From Erythrobacter sp. (GTDB lineage Bacteria > Pseudomonadota > Alphaproteobacteria > Sphingomonadales > Sphingomonadaceae): a DNA stretch of 64,000 bases. The stretch is from assembly GCA_025698865.1 (NCBI GenBank), contig JAILWQ010000002.1, forward strand, positions 1 through 64,000. Reading direction: 5' to 3'. Positions 17,867 through 27,043 of the stretch are shown in pieces; within the stretch, counting starts at the first letter, position 1, and the number at the start of each line of letters is the position of its first letter. The translations under genes were made by a program, and so were the position numbers. Under the pieces are notes generated by a model, which worked only from the letters and a program-made list of their open reading frames with translations, was not told the origin of the DNA and searched no databases.

Positions 17867-17892
17867 GGACCCCGGCGCGGTCGCCGGGGTCC
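17867..17892 (-). terminator. GC-rich hairpin after exonuclease gene
   Basis: Perfect 11-bp stem GGACCCCGGCG / CGCCGGGGTCC with a 4-base loop, 7 bases beyond the exonuclease stop codon. No clear U-tract follows on the minus strand, so it is a terminator-like hairpin rather than a textbook intrinsic terminator. Confidence 0.55.
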
Positions 17893-17898
17893 CGAAGA

Positions 17899-18726
17899 TC
17901 AGGCTGCCAATGCCTGCGGTCTTACCATTTTCGATAGCCAGGCGTTGTCCGGAAACCGCTCAGCGAGAGCAGCGATGATCGCTGCATCTCCTGCGACAGG
18001 GGAGCCGGACGCCGAACCGGTTGCAAGAAAATAGCGCCAGGCAAGCTGGGCGGTCGTGCAGATGTCCGCGGTCACTTGTGTCTCGACATGATCCCATACC
18101 TCGTGCCGCACCGCGAGCGAGATGTCCTTCGAAGGCAATGGCTTCGATGCCACGCCAACTGCCTCGCAGAACTCCGGCAGGTGAACGTAGGGAGAAAGGG
18201 AGCGCACGGCACTCGCCAGATCCAGTCGCGAGCGTGCGAAGGGTGCCGGATCGCGCAGTTGCAGAGGCAGGATCATGCCACGTTCGATTGCCGCGCGCTT
18301 GAGGCAGGGGAAATCCTTGCTCTCCCCACCCCAGCTCACCAACCTCGCATCCGGGAATGTCGAGCATATGGCGAAGAAGGCATCCACGATCTCTGCTTCG
18401 GAGCAGTTCGTCATGGCTTCGATATTGCTGACGACGGGCCGATCCATGTCGGACGAGACGGTGAGCATGCACCACGCGCCGGCAACGATCCGGTGAAAGG
18501 GCCAGCGCACGAAGCCCTGCGTGGGATCGCCCTCTGCGACCTGGTACCGCTTGAAGGCATCGGTGTCGTAGAGGAATTCGAAATCGCAGACGATCACGCG
18601 CTGCCACGGGCTGCTGGCAGATCGATCGGCGAGGAAGATCGCGGCTTCTTCGCCGAGCGTGTTGGCGTGATGGCGGAGATCCGCGCTCAGGTCGGCGAGT
18701 TGAAAGTGGGAAGGTTCGTTGGTCAT
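17899..18726 (-). CDS. DEDD-type 3'-5' exonuclease, divergent copy
   Basis: A 275-residue protein of the PolB-exonuclease-like RNase H fold. Motif I is VIVCDFEF (Asp48, Glu50); motif II is LVSWGGESKDFPCL, the W-G...D-x-P pattern; motif III region, QVTADICTTAQLAWRY, has an Asp but lacks the usual YC..D lead-in, so the last active-site residue is less certain. This copy is the more divergent of two in the cluster (other: 19450). Start: ATG at 18726 with AAGGAAATTATC upstream, chosen over an in-frame ATG at 18747. The two exonuclease genes flank a third unknown ORF on the same strand, and the cluster lies next to a relaxase-like gene, suggesting single-stranded DNA handling during transfer. Substrate is unknown. 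Confidence 0.8.
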   Translation of the reverse strand: MTNEPSHFQLADLSADLRHHANTLGEEAAIFLADRSASSPWQRVIVCDFEFLYDTDAFKRYQVAEGDPTQGFVRWPFHRIVAGAWCMLTVSSDMDRPVVSNIEAMTNCSEAEIVDAFFAICSTFPDARLVSWGGESKDFPCLKRAAIERGMILPLQLRDPAPFARSRLDLASAVRSLSPYVHLPEFCEAVGVASKPLPSKDISLAVRHEVWDHVETQVTADICTTAQLAWRYFLATGSASGSPVAGDAAIIAALAERFPDNAWLSKMVRPQALAA

Positions 18727-18835
18727 GATAATTTCCTTGGGCAACAAAAAGCCCGCAAGAAGCGGGCGAGGATAATCGGGTTCGAGTGAAGCGACCGCGC
18801 GCTAGGCGGAGCGCGTGGGTGGCCGGACATCTCGA

Positions 18836-19393
18836 TCAATTCGAGACGAGTTCCGCGCCGCGCCCGACGGCCTGGAGCGTGAGGCGTCCGATCAGCTGCG
18901 TTTCGGCAATGATGGCGCGGTGCATGGCGAGCGGATCACTGAAAGCGTCGCAATGCATCGCGACGACCATCTCCGCAGTGTCCATGTCGCCGTCCAGAGC
19001 GCCTTCAAGGCCGTCGGCATCGCGCAGGCGAACTTCGAGAGATGGGATTGCGCTTCGACGAACCGCATCCCGAATGACCTTGAGCAGGTCCACCACGTCC
19101 ACCGAGCATGACATGTCCGCTTGCAGGGCCAGCCTTCTTGCCTGTTCAACGAACTCGCGCATGGACCAGGTCACGAGGGGCTGCGTCTCGAGTTGCTCGG
19201 CGATCCACTGGAGCGCATCGGCATCCGGGTCGCAGCCGCCCCCGCCGATCCAGCTGGAGCTGGCAGAGGTCCAGCGTCCATTCTCGAAGGTGAAGCGCGT
19301 GGCGCCAGCAGCGAAGACGTGCAGGTCGCTGTCTTCGATGCTCGCGTCGACGGGACGCGTGCGCAGCGCGCATACGGTAAACGTATCTGTCAT
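18836..19393 (-). CDS. unknown protein between two exonucleases
   Basis: A 185-residue protein with no named family. ATG at 19393 (MTDTFTVCALRTRPV) is preceded by AGGAAAATTGAA, a good ribosome binding site, so I prefer it to 19453. The segment PLVTWSMREFVEQARRLALQ resembles the motif II region of its neighbours (VTWNGRGFDIPVLQL) in position and pattern, but there is no motif I D-x-E, so it may be a degenerate, catalytically dead relative. That link is my inference and weak. It is the middle gene of a three-gene minus-strand run with the same orientation and short gaps. Confidence 0.6.
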   Translation of the reverse strand: MTDTFTVCALRTRPVDASIEDSDLHVFAAGATRFTFENGRWTSASSSWIGGGGCDPDADALQWIAEQLETQPLVTWSMREFVEQARRLALQADMSCSVDVVDLLKVIRDAVRRSAIPSLEVRLRDADGLEGALDGDMDTAEMVVAMHCDAFSDPLAMHRAIIAETQLIGRLTLQAVGRGAELVSN

Positions 19394-19449
19394 TTCAATT
19401 TTCCTTTCTTGCTCGCCCCCCGCAATTCTGCCGGGTTGAGAAGCTCTCT

Positions 19450-20262
19450 TCACATCTTGGACGGAACCATGGAGGCTCTGACAGCGCGCTGTTCTGCGCG
19501 CTCCACGATGCGATCGAAGTTCAGTGCTGCCTCGAGTTTATGGGCCATGCGAAAGAGGTCGAGATCACGCAGGTGCTCGAGGTGGTCGAAGCGGCCCTGC
19601 CGGTCTGCTCCGAGCCAGCGGTCGAAGGCTGCCAGCGGATACGCCAGTCTACCGGGATCGCCATAGCGCGAGGCGGAGTAGTGGAGCCATGCCAGCCAGG
19701 TGATGGCGACATCTTCCTCGCAGTATCGGAACACCTGCTTCTCGCGACCATCGGCGATCATGGCCGCAACGCTGTCGCCGCTCCCCTGGGTCTTGGCACT
19801 GATGCCAAGCGCCTTGCACACGTTCGCCAAGCTCGGACGTCCTGCCCCTCCGAAGCGGCCGTAGAGTTCGGCGAGGTCGGCGTGGGTGATCGCCCAGCGC
19901 GGTGCTATCCACGCAGTGCGCAGGGCATTGTCCTCGAACAACATCTGCCGCGCGGCGGCAAGCTGCAGGACGGGAATGTCGAAGCCGCGCCCGTTCCATG
20001 TGACGATGGTGGCGTTGGGATCGAGTAATTCGAAAAGCCGGCGAAGGCCGTTGCGCTCGTTGGAGAAATCGACGGTCTCGATGTCGAACTCGTAATGATC
20101 TTTGACCTCCTTCTGGCTCAGCACACTGGCGCAAATCGGTTCGTGCAAGGGCCAAGGCGGGAATGAGCCGTCCTCGTTCTCCGGCGCCAGGGTCTCGATA
20201 TCGAGCACCTGGACGTGACCGGTCTGGTAGCATTCGGGGAAATCGTATCGTTGGTACTTCAT
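19450..20262 (-). CDS. DEDDy 3'-5' exonuclease (PolB-exo-like)
   Basis: A 270-residue exonuclease with all three canonical motifs: I, VQVLDIET (Asp21, Glu23); II, IVTWNGRGFDIPVLQL; III, YCEEDVAITWL, the YxxxD form. The fold matches the predicted 3'-5' exonucleases related to the exonuclease domain of family B DNA polymerases. ATG at 20262 is preceded by GGAGG at 9-base spacing; the in-frame start at 20298 is a TTG with no such site. It would remove 3' nucleotides from DNA (or RNA), with two metal ions. It lies 95 bp downstream of the relaxase-like gene on the same strand. Confidence 0.88.
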   Translation of the reverse strand: MKYQRYDFPECYQTGHVQVLDIETLAPENEDGSFPPWPLHEPICASVLSQKEVKDHYEFDIETVDFSNERNGLRRLFELLDPNATIVTWNGRGFDIPVLQLAAARQMLFEDNALRTAWIAPRWAITHADLAELYGRFGGAGRPSLANVCKALGISAKTQGSGDSVAAMIADGREKQVFRYCEEDVAITWLAWLHYSASRYGDPGRLAYPLAAFDRWLGADRQGRFDHLEHLRDLDLFRMAHKLEAALNFDRIVERAEQRAVRASMVPSKM

Positions 20263-20357
20263 GTGTTCGGCCTCCGGCCCGAACCCGGCGAAGCGCAAGC
20301 GAGCATCCTGCTCCCTTTTCCATTCTTCCTACCGGGTTCACCCGGTCTCTTCCCCTC

Positions 20358-23300
20358 TTATCCACCTATCCCTTCGGTGTTCGGTGGTGGGCCGAAATCT
20401 CTCTGGTCCTTCGTCGGTGCGTTTTGCGACGTACCCTCGTCCGCCTTCTGGCATCCGACATCCGCGCGCGTGTTTTGCTGTTCCGCCTCTGACGCTCCGG
20501 TCGCTTCGTGAGTTGGGGGCGGCGTCGTGGGTTCGTTAGGAAAGACAGTACCGACGAAGGCGATCATCCGCCGCTGCCATTCGTCGCTTTCCTGCGGCGT
20601 CGGTGGAAGGCCGTCGAAATTGTCGAGGGCGGAGTGAACGAGGGGCTCGTTCCGCCAGCGCGAGAGCTCCTCGGCAAGTTCAGGCGCTTTGTCGCGTCGC
20701 GGCCCACCAAGGATAAACCAGTGACGAGTAGATCGAACCATGAGATCGGGCCGTGCCGCTAAATGGTTAGCCAGCGGCACCAGACCATCGACCTGTTCAT
20801 CATGTTCGGTTCGAAGACGTGCCTGTACTGCGTCACCAGCCAAGTCGGCTTCTGACAGCTCGAGCTGCTTGAGGAGGTCAGGTGGCAGCATAAACTTCTG
20901 CCCGTGAATGCGCACAAGGCGTTTGCGACCGTTCTGCCGCATGTACGCGAACAACCATTGAACTCGCTCCAGCGGATCGACCGGTCGATCGCTAAAGCGC
21001 CAATCTATATACTCCACCTTGTCGTTACCGGTCCGCTCGAAATCGGGAGAGCCCGAGAGCGAGATCGCCATCGAGCCACCGCTTCCCGACGTGTCGGATG
21101 CACCGCCGGGAGGTGCGATACCTTTCGCTTCTGGAGGACGGACTTCGGCAAGATTGAGCGCAGCGTCTTGTTCCCGGACAGGCAACATCGTGTCGATGGA
21201 TCGAACGCTCGGCGCAGTCGCCAAAGCGAACGGATCAGAGCGGTTCTCGCGCTCCATATAAAGGGCCACAAACCGGTCGATCGTATCGCGGGCGTGCCTG
21301 GCCACGGCAGGATTGACCGCGAAAAACTCCAGGCTTGCTCGGTCGAGGAGGGCGTGCTCGTCGTCGGTCGCGGCACGCGCGTGCGCGAGACGTTCGCCGA
21401 CCATTGTTAATTGCAGTCCCTGAACGGTGAGGGCGAAGGATAGCCGCTCAAACCACAGCCGCCGAGCAAATGTTTCCCTCCGGGCGTGATCGGGGTCCCG
21501 CTCGGTAGCCGTCAGCATCGGAATAGCCGTTCCGCCGACAGGATGCAGTTGGGGCCCGGAAGCGGATGCGCTCGCTTGTAAAGGTGGAATTTCCCGCGTC
21601 GAAGTCTCGATCAAGCGCGGTCGTGCAGACGTTGGCGCCGTCGATATAAGTAAAACCATTGTCCGCGAGGACACCGGCTCAAGGCGGGTCGTAGTTACCT
21701 GGTCCGGCGCCTTGAGCACATGCGGGACGATCCGCTTCGGCAATGGGGTGAGCCTTAATGGCGATGGCGCCGGCGCCGGCGCCACAGGCGTCAGTGTGAT
21801 AGGTCGAGGCAACGTTACAGGGGTCAGCCGTGCGGCAACAGTTGGCTGCGCAGCTTCGAGGGTCCGCGAATGACGCTGCTTGAGAGCCGTCGTTAAGCGT
21901 CTTGGCTGTTCGCTAAGCGATGGAGACAACGCCGACGGCATCGCAGGTGGCGTAACGGTGGAAAGGCGCAGATGCGCGACGAATGAGGGTGACGGCGCGA
22001 CCCGCTTGAAAATGCTGGGAGGCGGCGTCGGAACGAGGTGCGTTGCCGATGTAATAGAAACGGATGGTCGCAGTTGCGGGAGCTTTTCCCCAGCGAGCGA
22101 CATGCGTGAAGCGATTGCTGGATTGCCTGCTGGAACTGGGGAATGAGCCTGTATAGGAGCTGGAACCACAGCAGTAGCGGTATCCGTATCGGGTATCGCT
22201 TGCTCGATCGGCGATATCGTCTGTCCGGGCGATGAACTTGGCTGTCTGCCCGCGACCGGAACATCACGAAACTCTTCGCCTCTGCCAACCGCGCGGGCCG
22301 GCTCCAACCGCAATCCTGCCCGAGTGACTTCAGGATTATCGAGGTCAGGTAACCCTGCCCTCGTCTTCCGGGAGTGCCCTTGATCATTTCGCTCTTCGAT
22401 CTCTGCGACAAGGTTCTCGTTTTCGGTGATCGTCTCCTGCATCGAGGCAACAGACTCCTCGTATTTGCCTTTTCGCCAGTTCTCCACCTGCCGCGGGTCC
22501 AAGCGCTGTTGGGGCCGGTGCGAGAGACCCCGCTCCGCGTTACCGAGGTGAGTATACCGATAGCGCTGACCTCGCTCATGGCTGACCTTCGTACAGATCT
22601 CGGCCCAGGTCCGGCGCAGATCGTAGAGCGCATCTGCTCCGTCGCAGTCGGTGCGCAGCTGCTGTCCGATTGCCCACTCGTAGTGGCCGACCCGCTCCAT
22701 CGGGCGCGTCGTAAACCAGGCGTGCACGTGGAAGTTGCGCTCGTCCGATCCGGGCGACGGCACATGTGGCACCATCACGTAGGGCAGTCCGAGGGAGTCG
22801 TATTTCGCGGCTAACATGTCCATTGCACGAAGACGCGCGGCTTGATCGAGATCAGCGGCGAACTGGTAGATGGCGTTCGTGCCGACCTTGGCGTTCTTGC
22901 GCGCAGACCTGTTGGCGGTTTCTGCGACGTCGACCGCCGCGATGATCTCGTGATAGCTCTCGCCAAGGTTCGAGCGGAACGGGACCTGACCGTCAATAAG
23001 CTCGGTGTGGTCATCCTTGAACATGTATTCGACGCGGCGCTTCGCAACGCCGAAGCGGTTGCGCGCCGCAGAATCATAAAGGAAGTCGACGAATACGCCG
23101 CGCCGCCCTGCCTTGTCGACGATAACGGTGCGATATTTGGGAAGCGCACGAGGCGGCTTGGAGAGCGACGTGATGGGCGTAATCCTCCCTCTTTGCCGCT
23201 GACGCTGTCGCTCAAGGCGCAGCGTCTCGGCATCTGGCCGTGCCGCGCGGACGCGCACGCGGCGATTGCCGGCCCGATCCCATTCGCGCATTTCCTTCTC

Positions 23301-23549
23301 GAGCCGCCGGCGCGCACGCCGATCCGCGCTACGTTCGCCCCTTGCCCACTTGCGGGCAGATGCTGCCCGCAGACGGGCCTGCGTCACATCGTTCTGCCGC
23401 CGTTTAAAAAGCGCGTTGAGGCCTCGTTGGTCGACCGCCACGAAGTCGCCGTCGACCCAGACAAAGAGCGCAGCGTCCCGCCCTGATGTGGGGGGTGTCC
23501 GGGGTTCCTGACCCCTTCCCGAACGGGAAACATTTCTCTCGACTAACAC
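20358..23549 (-). CDS. large HUH relaxase-like protein (MobA/MobL-like)
   Basis: A 1063-residue protein. Around residues 150-290 it carries features of the MobA/MobL (MOBQ-type) relaxase family, including the metal-binding H-x-H in SDERNFHVHAWFTTRPM (His274, His276) after a MVPHV strand; MobA/MobL proteins typically read N-x-HxH-x..TTRP. The N-terminus (DAALFVWVDGDFVAVDQRG) and a proline-rich middle (about residues 430-620) are not part of that family, and the C-terminal third (DWRFSDRPVDPLERVQWLF ... FMLPPDLLKQLELSEADLAG) is unassigned. The nucleophilic tyrosine is not certain. GTG start at 23549; no in-frame ATG precedes the first domain. It is divergent from two small ORFs at 23808, with a 258-bp gap that could be its oriT. 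Confidence 0.75.
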   Translation of the reverse strand: MLVERNVSRSGRGQEPRTPPTSGRDAALFVWVDGDFVAVDQRGLNALFKRRQNDVTQARLRAASARKWARGERSADRRARRRLEKEMREWDRAGNRRVRVRAARPDAETLRLERQRQRQRGRITPITSLSKPPRALPKYRTVIVDKAGRRGVFVDFLYDSAARNRFGVAKRRVEYMFKDDHTELIDGQVPFRSNLGESYHEIIAAVDVAETANRSARKNAKVGTNAIYQFAADLDQAARLRAMDMLAAKYDSLGLPYVMVPHVPSPGSDERNFHVHAWFTTRPMERVGHYEWAIGQQLRTDCDGADALYDLRRTWAEICTKVSHERGQRYRYTHLGNAERGLSHRPQQRLDPRQVENWRKGKYEESVASMQETITENENLVAEIEERNDQGHSRKTRAGLPDLDNPEVTRAGLRLEPARAVGRGEEFRDVPVAGRQPSSSPGQTISPIEQAIPDTDTATAVVPAPIQAHSPVPAGNPAIASRMSLAGEKLPQLRPSVSITSATHLVPTPPPSIFKRVAPSPSFVAHLRLSTVTPPAMPSALSPSLSEQPRRLTTALKQRHSRTLEAAQPTVAARLTPVTLPRPITLTPVAPAPAPSPLRLTPLPKRIVPHVLKAPDQVTTTRLEPVSSRTMVLLISTAPTSARPRLIETSTREIPPLQASASASGPQLHPVGGTAIPMLTATERDPDHARRETFARRLWFERLSFALTVQGLQLTMVGERLAHARAATDDEHALLDRASLEFFAVNPAVARHARDTIDRFVALYMERENRSDPFALATAPSVRSIDTMLPVREQDAALNLAEVRPPEAKGIAPPGGASDTSGSGGSMAISLSGSPDFERTGNDKVEYIDWRFSDRPVDPLERVQWLFAYMRQNGRKRLVRIHGQKFMLPPDLLKQLELSEADLAGDAVQARLRTEHDEQVDGLVPLANHLAARPDLMVRSTRHWFILGGPRRDKAPELAEELSRWRNEPLVHSALDNFDGLPPTPQESDEWQRRMIAFVGTVFPNEPTTPPPTHEATGASEAEQQNTRADVGCQKADEGTSQNAPTKDQRDFGPPPNTEGIGG

Positions 23550-23807
23550 CCCCCAATTCTATCTTCCCCACTGGGTGTGTCGCTGGTGGTGCAATGGGTT
23601 CGCGAGAAGGATACTGGCCCGATCGCTGATGACCACCATGCCTCTTCCAATATTTCGGTGGGCTGATCAGTCGCAGTTGATGCGGGCGGGATACACTGCG
23701 GGCAGCCCCCCTATTCTGCACTATCGAGGATAGGAAAGCCGATTGGCGACAGCCAGAGTCATTGCACCACCAGTGCTCGGACTGTTGCCAGGCTTTACGT
23801 CATTGGC
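23550..23807. other. divergent intergenic, possible second oriT
   Basis: A 258-bp gap between the HUH relaxase gene (minus) and the 23808 ORF (plus). Contains no ORF and no obvious MOBF-type nic core. The usual position of a mobilization origin next to its relaxase is the only reason to propose one. Confidence 0.35.
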
Positions 23808-24299
23808 ATGTCGAGTCGCATCCCATCGCACGAGCAGCATCACGACGATGCCGATAAATACGCCCTTGGCGGCGTGCTGACCCTGTTCGGTTTGCGGCGC
23901 GGCGACGCGCCCGCGCTTGATGCCTTGATGTCGAAGGACATGACCTTCTTCTTTGTCGAAGCCGTAGCGAAGATGAAGGGCGACATGGCTATCGGCGAGT
24001 TCATCAGGATCGTCATCGACATACATGCCGTAGAACTTCACGCGCTCGGCAAAGCCGCTGAACTGCAACGAAGGCGCGAAGCCTATCGCGCCGCGCGGGA
24101 AAGCTGGGATGCAACTGGCGATAAAGGTGCAAGCGCGCCTTGGCGCAGGCGCCCGGTCACCCGCAACCAGCGCTTTCTGATCGCCAGCGTCTGCCATGCT
24201 ATGCGGACCGAGCCGCCCGAACTCACGACCCGTGGCCAAGCTGCCGACTGGCTGGAGCGACACAGTGCCCACCCCCAACTTCGAGGAGACGATGAATGA
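23808..24299 (+). CDS. unknown protein divergent from HUH relaxase
   Basis: A 163-residue, mostly helical soluble protein with no signal peptide and no motif I can name. ATG at 23808. Its stop overlaps the start of the next ORF (ATGA), so the two are translationally coupled. A position next to a relaxase gene would suit an accessory mobilization protein. Confidence 0.6.
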   Translation: MSSRIPSHEQHHDDADKYALGGVLTLFGLRRGDAPALDALMSKDMTFFFVEAVAKMKGDMAIGEFIRIVIDIHAVELHALGKAAELQRRREAYRAARESWDATGDKGASAPWRRRPVTRNQRFLIASVCHAMRTEPPELTTRGQAADWLERHSAHPQLRGDDE

Positions 24300-24601
24300 G
24301 TATTCAACCAAGGACGATGATCGACGTGCACGGAAATCCCATCACCGTGAACAGCTACGAAGAGGCGAAAAAACTCATGGGCGGGTATCACAACGAGGCC
24401 AGGAAATATGCCACGGCCCTCGCCAGCGATATGGAGACAGCTTGTCGGCTCCAGCCACAGGCACAAAATCTGCAACGCCGGTTCGACAATAACGTGAAGA
24501 TATTCGAGTACTTCGCCGCGCAGGCCGAAATTAGCAGCATCGCCGCCGCGATGACCAGCATCGCGGAGCAGACTAAGGGATTGTCCGATGATCCGGGATG
24601 A
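24296..24601 (+). CDS. small unknown protein coupled to upstream ORF
   Basis: A 101-residue helical protein (MIDVHGNPITVNSYEEAKKL ... NNVKIFEYFAAQAEI). It is overlapped by 4 bases by the gene before it, so the pair forms an operon. I do not recognise the family. Confidence 0.6.
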   Translation: MSIQPRTMIDVHGNPITVNSYEEAKKLMGGYHNEARKYATALASDMETACRLQPQAQNLQRRFDNNVKIFEYFAAQAEISSIAAAMTSIAEQTKGLSDDPG

Positions 24602-24773
24602 GCCGGTTGGCCCCATAACCTTCGGCAACCAGCATTATTCCGAAAACTCACCGTAAAAAACGATAATGGCTGTACCTGGGCCGGAAGCGGTCCGTCTCCT
24701 GTCAGAAGCCGGGATGACGATTCCCGACGTTCCATATTGACGCCTGATCGCATCCGTTCTTACGCGATGCGCC

Positions 24774-25271
24774 ATGAACATCAGACCTGAACAGAAAACC
24801 GACCGTTCCGCGATCTCCGACGTGACTGCCAAAGCATTTGCCGGCGTCGAGCATAGCGATCAATCCGAGCCGCAGATCATCGAACGCCTTCGCAATGCTG
24901 ACGCATTATCGCTTTCGCTGGTGGCTCTCGACGGGACGGACCTGATTGGCCATGTCGCGTTTTCTCCCGTGAAAATCGATGGAGCTGACAAGGGCTGGTT
25001 CGGGTTGGGGCCGGTTTCGGTGGTCCCGGAGCGCCAGGGCGGAGGGATCGGATCGGCACTCATTCGCGAAGGTCTCAAGCGGCTTCGCTCCGAGGGCGCA
25101 GCGGGATGCGTGGTGCTGGGCGATTCCGGTTATTACCCGAGGTTCGGTTTCGAACGCAGCGATGACCTGCGGTATGAAGATGCGCCGGCGGAATACTTCA
25201 TGAGCCTGACATTTAACGGGCATGCCCGGCCAAGTGGCAAGGTCGATTATCATCCAGCCTTTACCGGGTAG
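24774..25271 (+). CDS. GNAT N-acetyltransferase (YhbS-like)
   Basis: A 165-residue acetyltransferase. Motif A, VSVVPERQGGGIGSALI (about residues 81-97), is the acetyl-CoA pyrophosphate-binding loop; the following GCVVLGDSGYYPRFGFERS is the conserved segment of the YhbS subgroup. Acceptor unknown. It stands alone on the plus strand between minus-strand cargo and the mobilization genes. Confidence 0.9.
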   Translation: MNIRPEQKTDRSAISDVTAKAFAGVEHSDQSEPQIIERLRNADALSLSLVALDGTDLIGHVAFSPVKIDGADKGWFGLGPVSVVPERQGGGIGSALIREGLKRLRSEGAAGCVVLGDSGYYPRFGFERSDDLRYEDAPAEYFMSLTFNGHARPSGKVDYHPAFTG

Positions 25272-25366
25272 GCGAGACTACTTTTTGGGGAATGCTGTTC
25301 GTCGTTCCAGCAACCATAGCCGGGAACAAACTGATCGAAATTGGGTCGGGGGCGCCCTGCTTCAGG

Positions 25367-26059
25367 TCATTTCGATTCGAGAAAGTTGGCCACAGCTTTT
25401 GCCGTTTCCGTCGCCGACCATGGGTTCTGACCGGTCACCAGACGGCCATCGACGACCACGTGGCTCAGGAACGGGATTAACCCCTTCGTGTAATCGGCAC
25501 CGTAATCCTTCATCCGTTGCTCGACGTCATAGGGGACATCCTTCGCTACGCCCGCCAGGATTTCCTCGAGCCATGAGTATCCGGTCAAGTTCCGGCCATC
25601 GACGAGCCTCTTCCCGTCGGACAGTCGCGTTTCCAGCAAGCCGCAATAGCCGTGGCAGACCGCCGCGACCACGCCGCCTGTCTCGAAGATGTCGCGGGTG
25701 ATCGCTTGCAGGCCTTCGGACTTGGGGAAGTCGAACATGACCCCGTGGCCACCGGTGAAGAAGATGGCATCGAATTCCGACGCGCGGATATCGGCCGGGC
25801 TGGCGGTGTTCTCCAGCAGGGCCATCTTTCGCGGGTCGGCCAGCCAAGCCTTCCCCGTAGCATCGATGTTCGGCCATTTCAGAGCGGGCGGCTCGAGCGG
25901 AACCTTCCCGCCCGCTGGACTGACAATGGCCTGCTCCCATTCCTTGGCCCCGAAGATATTCCAGGGATGCGCCAGTTCGGTCAGCCACAAGCCGGTCGGA
26001 TGGGTGGGATCTTCGTAATGCGACACGTTGGTCACGACGTGGAGGATGCGCGTGGTCAT
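25367..26059 (-). CDS. DJ-1/PfpI-family protein (class I glutamine amidotransferase-like)
   Basis: A 230-residue protein with the nucleophile elbow AAVCHGYCGLLE (Cys135, His136) and the acidic partner Glu28 in TGLWLTELAHPW, as in Hsp31/YajL-like enzymes. The GHGVMFDFP segment is the usual oxyanion region. These are glyoxalase III, deglycase or protease-like chaperones; the exact activity cannot be told here. First of a set of minus-strand genes around redox and small-molecule stress. Confidence 0.9.
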   Translation of the reverse strand: MTTRILHVVTNVSHYEDPTHPTGLWLTELAHPWNIFGAKEWEQAIVSPAGGKVPLEPPALKWPNIDATGKAWLADPRKMALLENTASPADIRASEFDAIFFTGGHGVMFDFPKSEGLQAITRDIFETGGVVAAVCHGYCGLLETRLSDGKRLVDGRNLTGYSWLEEILAGVAKDVPYDVEQRMKDYGADYTKGLIPFLSHVVVDGRLVTGQNPWSATETAKAVANFLESK

Positions 26060-26121
26060 TGCCGGTCCTGATAGGGGCGCCGCCCCGCGGGCTCAGTGAG
26101 CCAGCGGAGCGGCGCTTACGG

Positions 26122-26958
26122 TCACGATTTGAGGAAGTCGAGGATGTCCTTGTTGATCTCGTCGGCGTTCACGGTGTGCATGCCGTGCGAAAAGCCCTCG
26201 TAGATCTTCATCGTGCTGTTCTTGATCAGCTTGTCCTGCAGCAGCGCGGCATTCTTGTAAGGCACGACTTGGTCATCGTCGCCCTGCAGGATCAGCACCG
26301 GCACCTCGATCGCCTTCAGATCCTCGGTCTGGTCGGTTTCTGAGAACGCCGCGATCCCTTCGTAATGTGCCTTGGCGCTGCCCATCATGCCCTGGCGCCA
26401 CCAGCTGTCGATCACGCCGTCGGACTTCTCCGCGCCATCGCGATTGAAGCCATAGAACGGACCGGACGGCACGTCGCGATAGAACTGTGCGCGGTTGGCG
26501 GCGAGGTCCGATCGGAATCCGTCGAACACTTCCTTGTCTGTCCCGCCGGGATTGTCCGGCGTCTTGACCATGAGCGGCGGCACCGAGCTTATGAGCACCG
26601 CTTTCGCGACGCGCCCTTGGGGCTGGCCATGCTTTGCCACGTATCGCGCGACCTGTCCGCCGCCTGTCGAATGGCCGATATGGACAGCGTTCTTCAGGTC
26701 GAGATGCTCGACCACCGCCGAGGCGTCAGACGCGTAATGGTCCATGTCATGCCCCTCGCTGACCTGGCTCGAACGGCCATGCCCGCGCCGGTCGCTGGCG
26801 ATCACGCGATAGCCCTTGTCGAGGAAGAACAGCATCTGGTTGTCCCAATCGTCCGCGCTGAGCGGCCAGCCGTGGTGAAAGAAGATCGGCTGCGCGTCCT
26901 TGGGTCCCCAGTCCTTGAAGTAGATTTCGGTCCCGTCCTCGGTGGTCACGAAGGGCAT
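26122..26958 (-). CDS. alpha/beta hydrolase (non-heme chloroperoxidase-like)
   Basis: A 278-residue alpha/beta hydrolase. The nucleophile is Ser97 in the GHSTGGG elbow; the acid is in the GDDDQVVP segment (about residue 227) and the base His in GFSHGMHT (about 256). HHGWPLSADDW is the oxyanion loop. Closest in pattern to bacterial cofactor-free chloroperoxidases/esterases. ATG at 26958 has AGGAG 7 bases upstream; the longer ORF to 27009 is rejected. Confidence 0.92.
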   Translation of the reverse strand: MPFVTTEDGTEIYFKDWGPKDAQPIFFHHGWPLSADDWDNQMLFFLDKGYRVIASDRRGHGRSSQVSEGHDMDHYASDASAVVEHLDLKNAVHIGHSTGGGQVARYVAKHGQPQGRVAKAVLISSVPPLMVKTPDNPGGTDKEVFDGFRSDLAANRAQFYRDVPSGPFYGFNRDGAEKSDGVIDSWWRQGMMGSAKAHYEGIAAFSETDQTEDLKAIEVPVLILQGDDDQVVPYKNAALLQDKLIKNSTMKIYEGFSHGMHTVNADEINKDILDFLKS

Positions 26959-27043
26959 TGCTTGTCTCCTGATCTTTGGTCTCTGCTTATTCAGCGTGAT
27001 AACCGGCATACCGTTCCGACCGGTCGCTTCCCGACGCTTCGGC

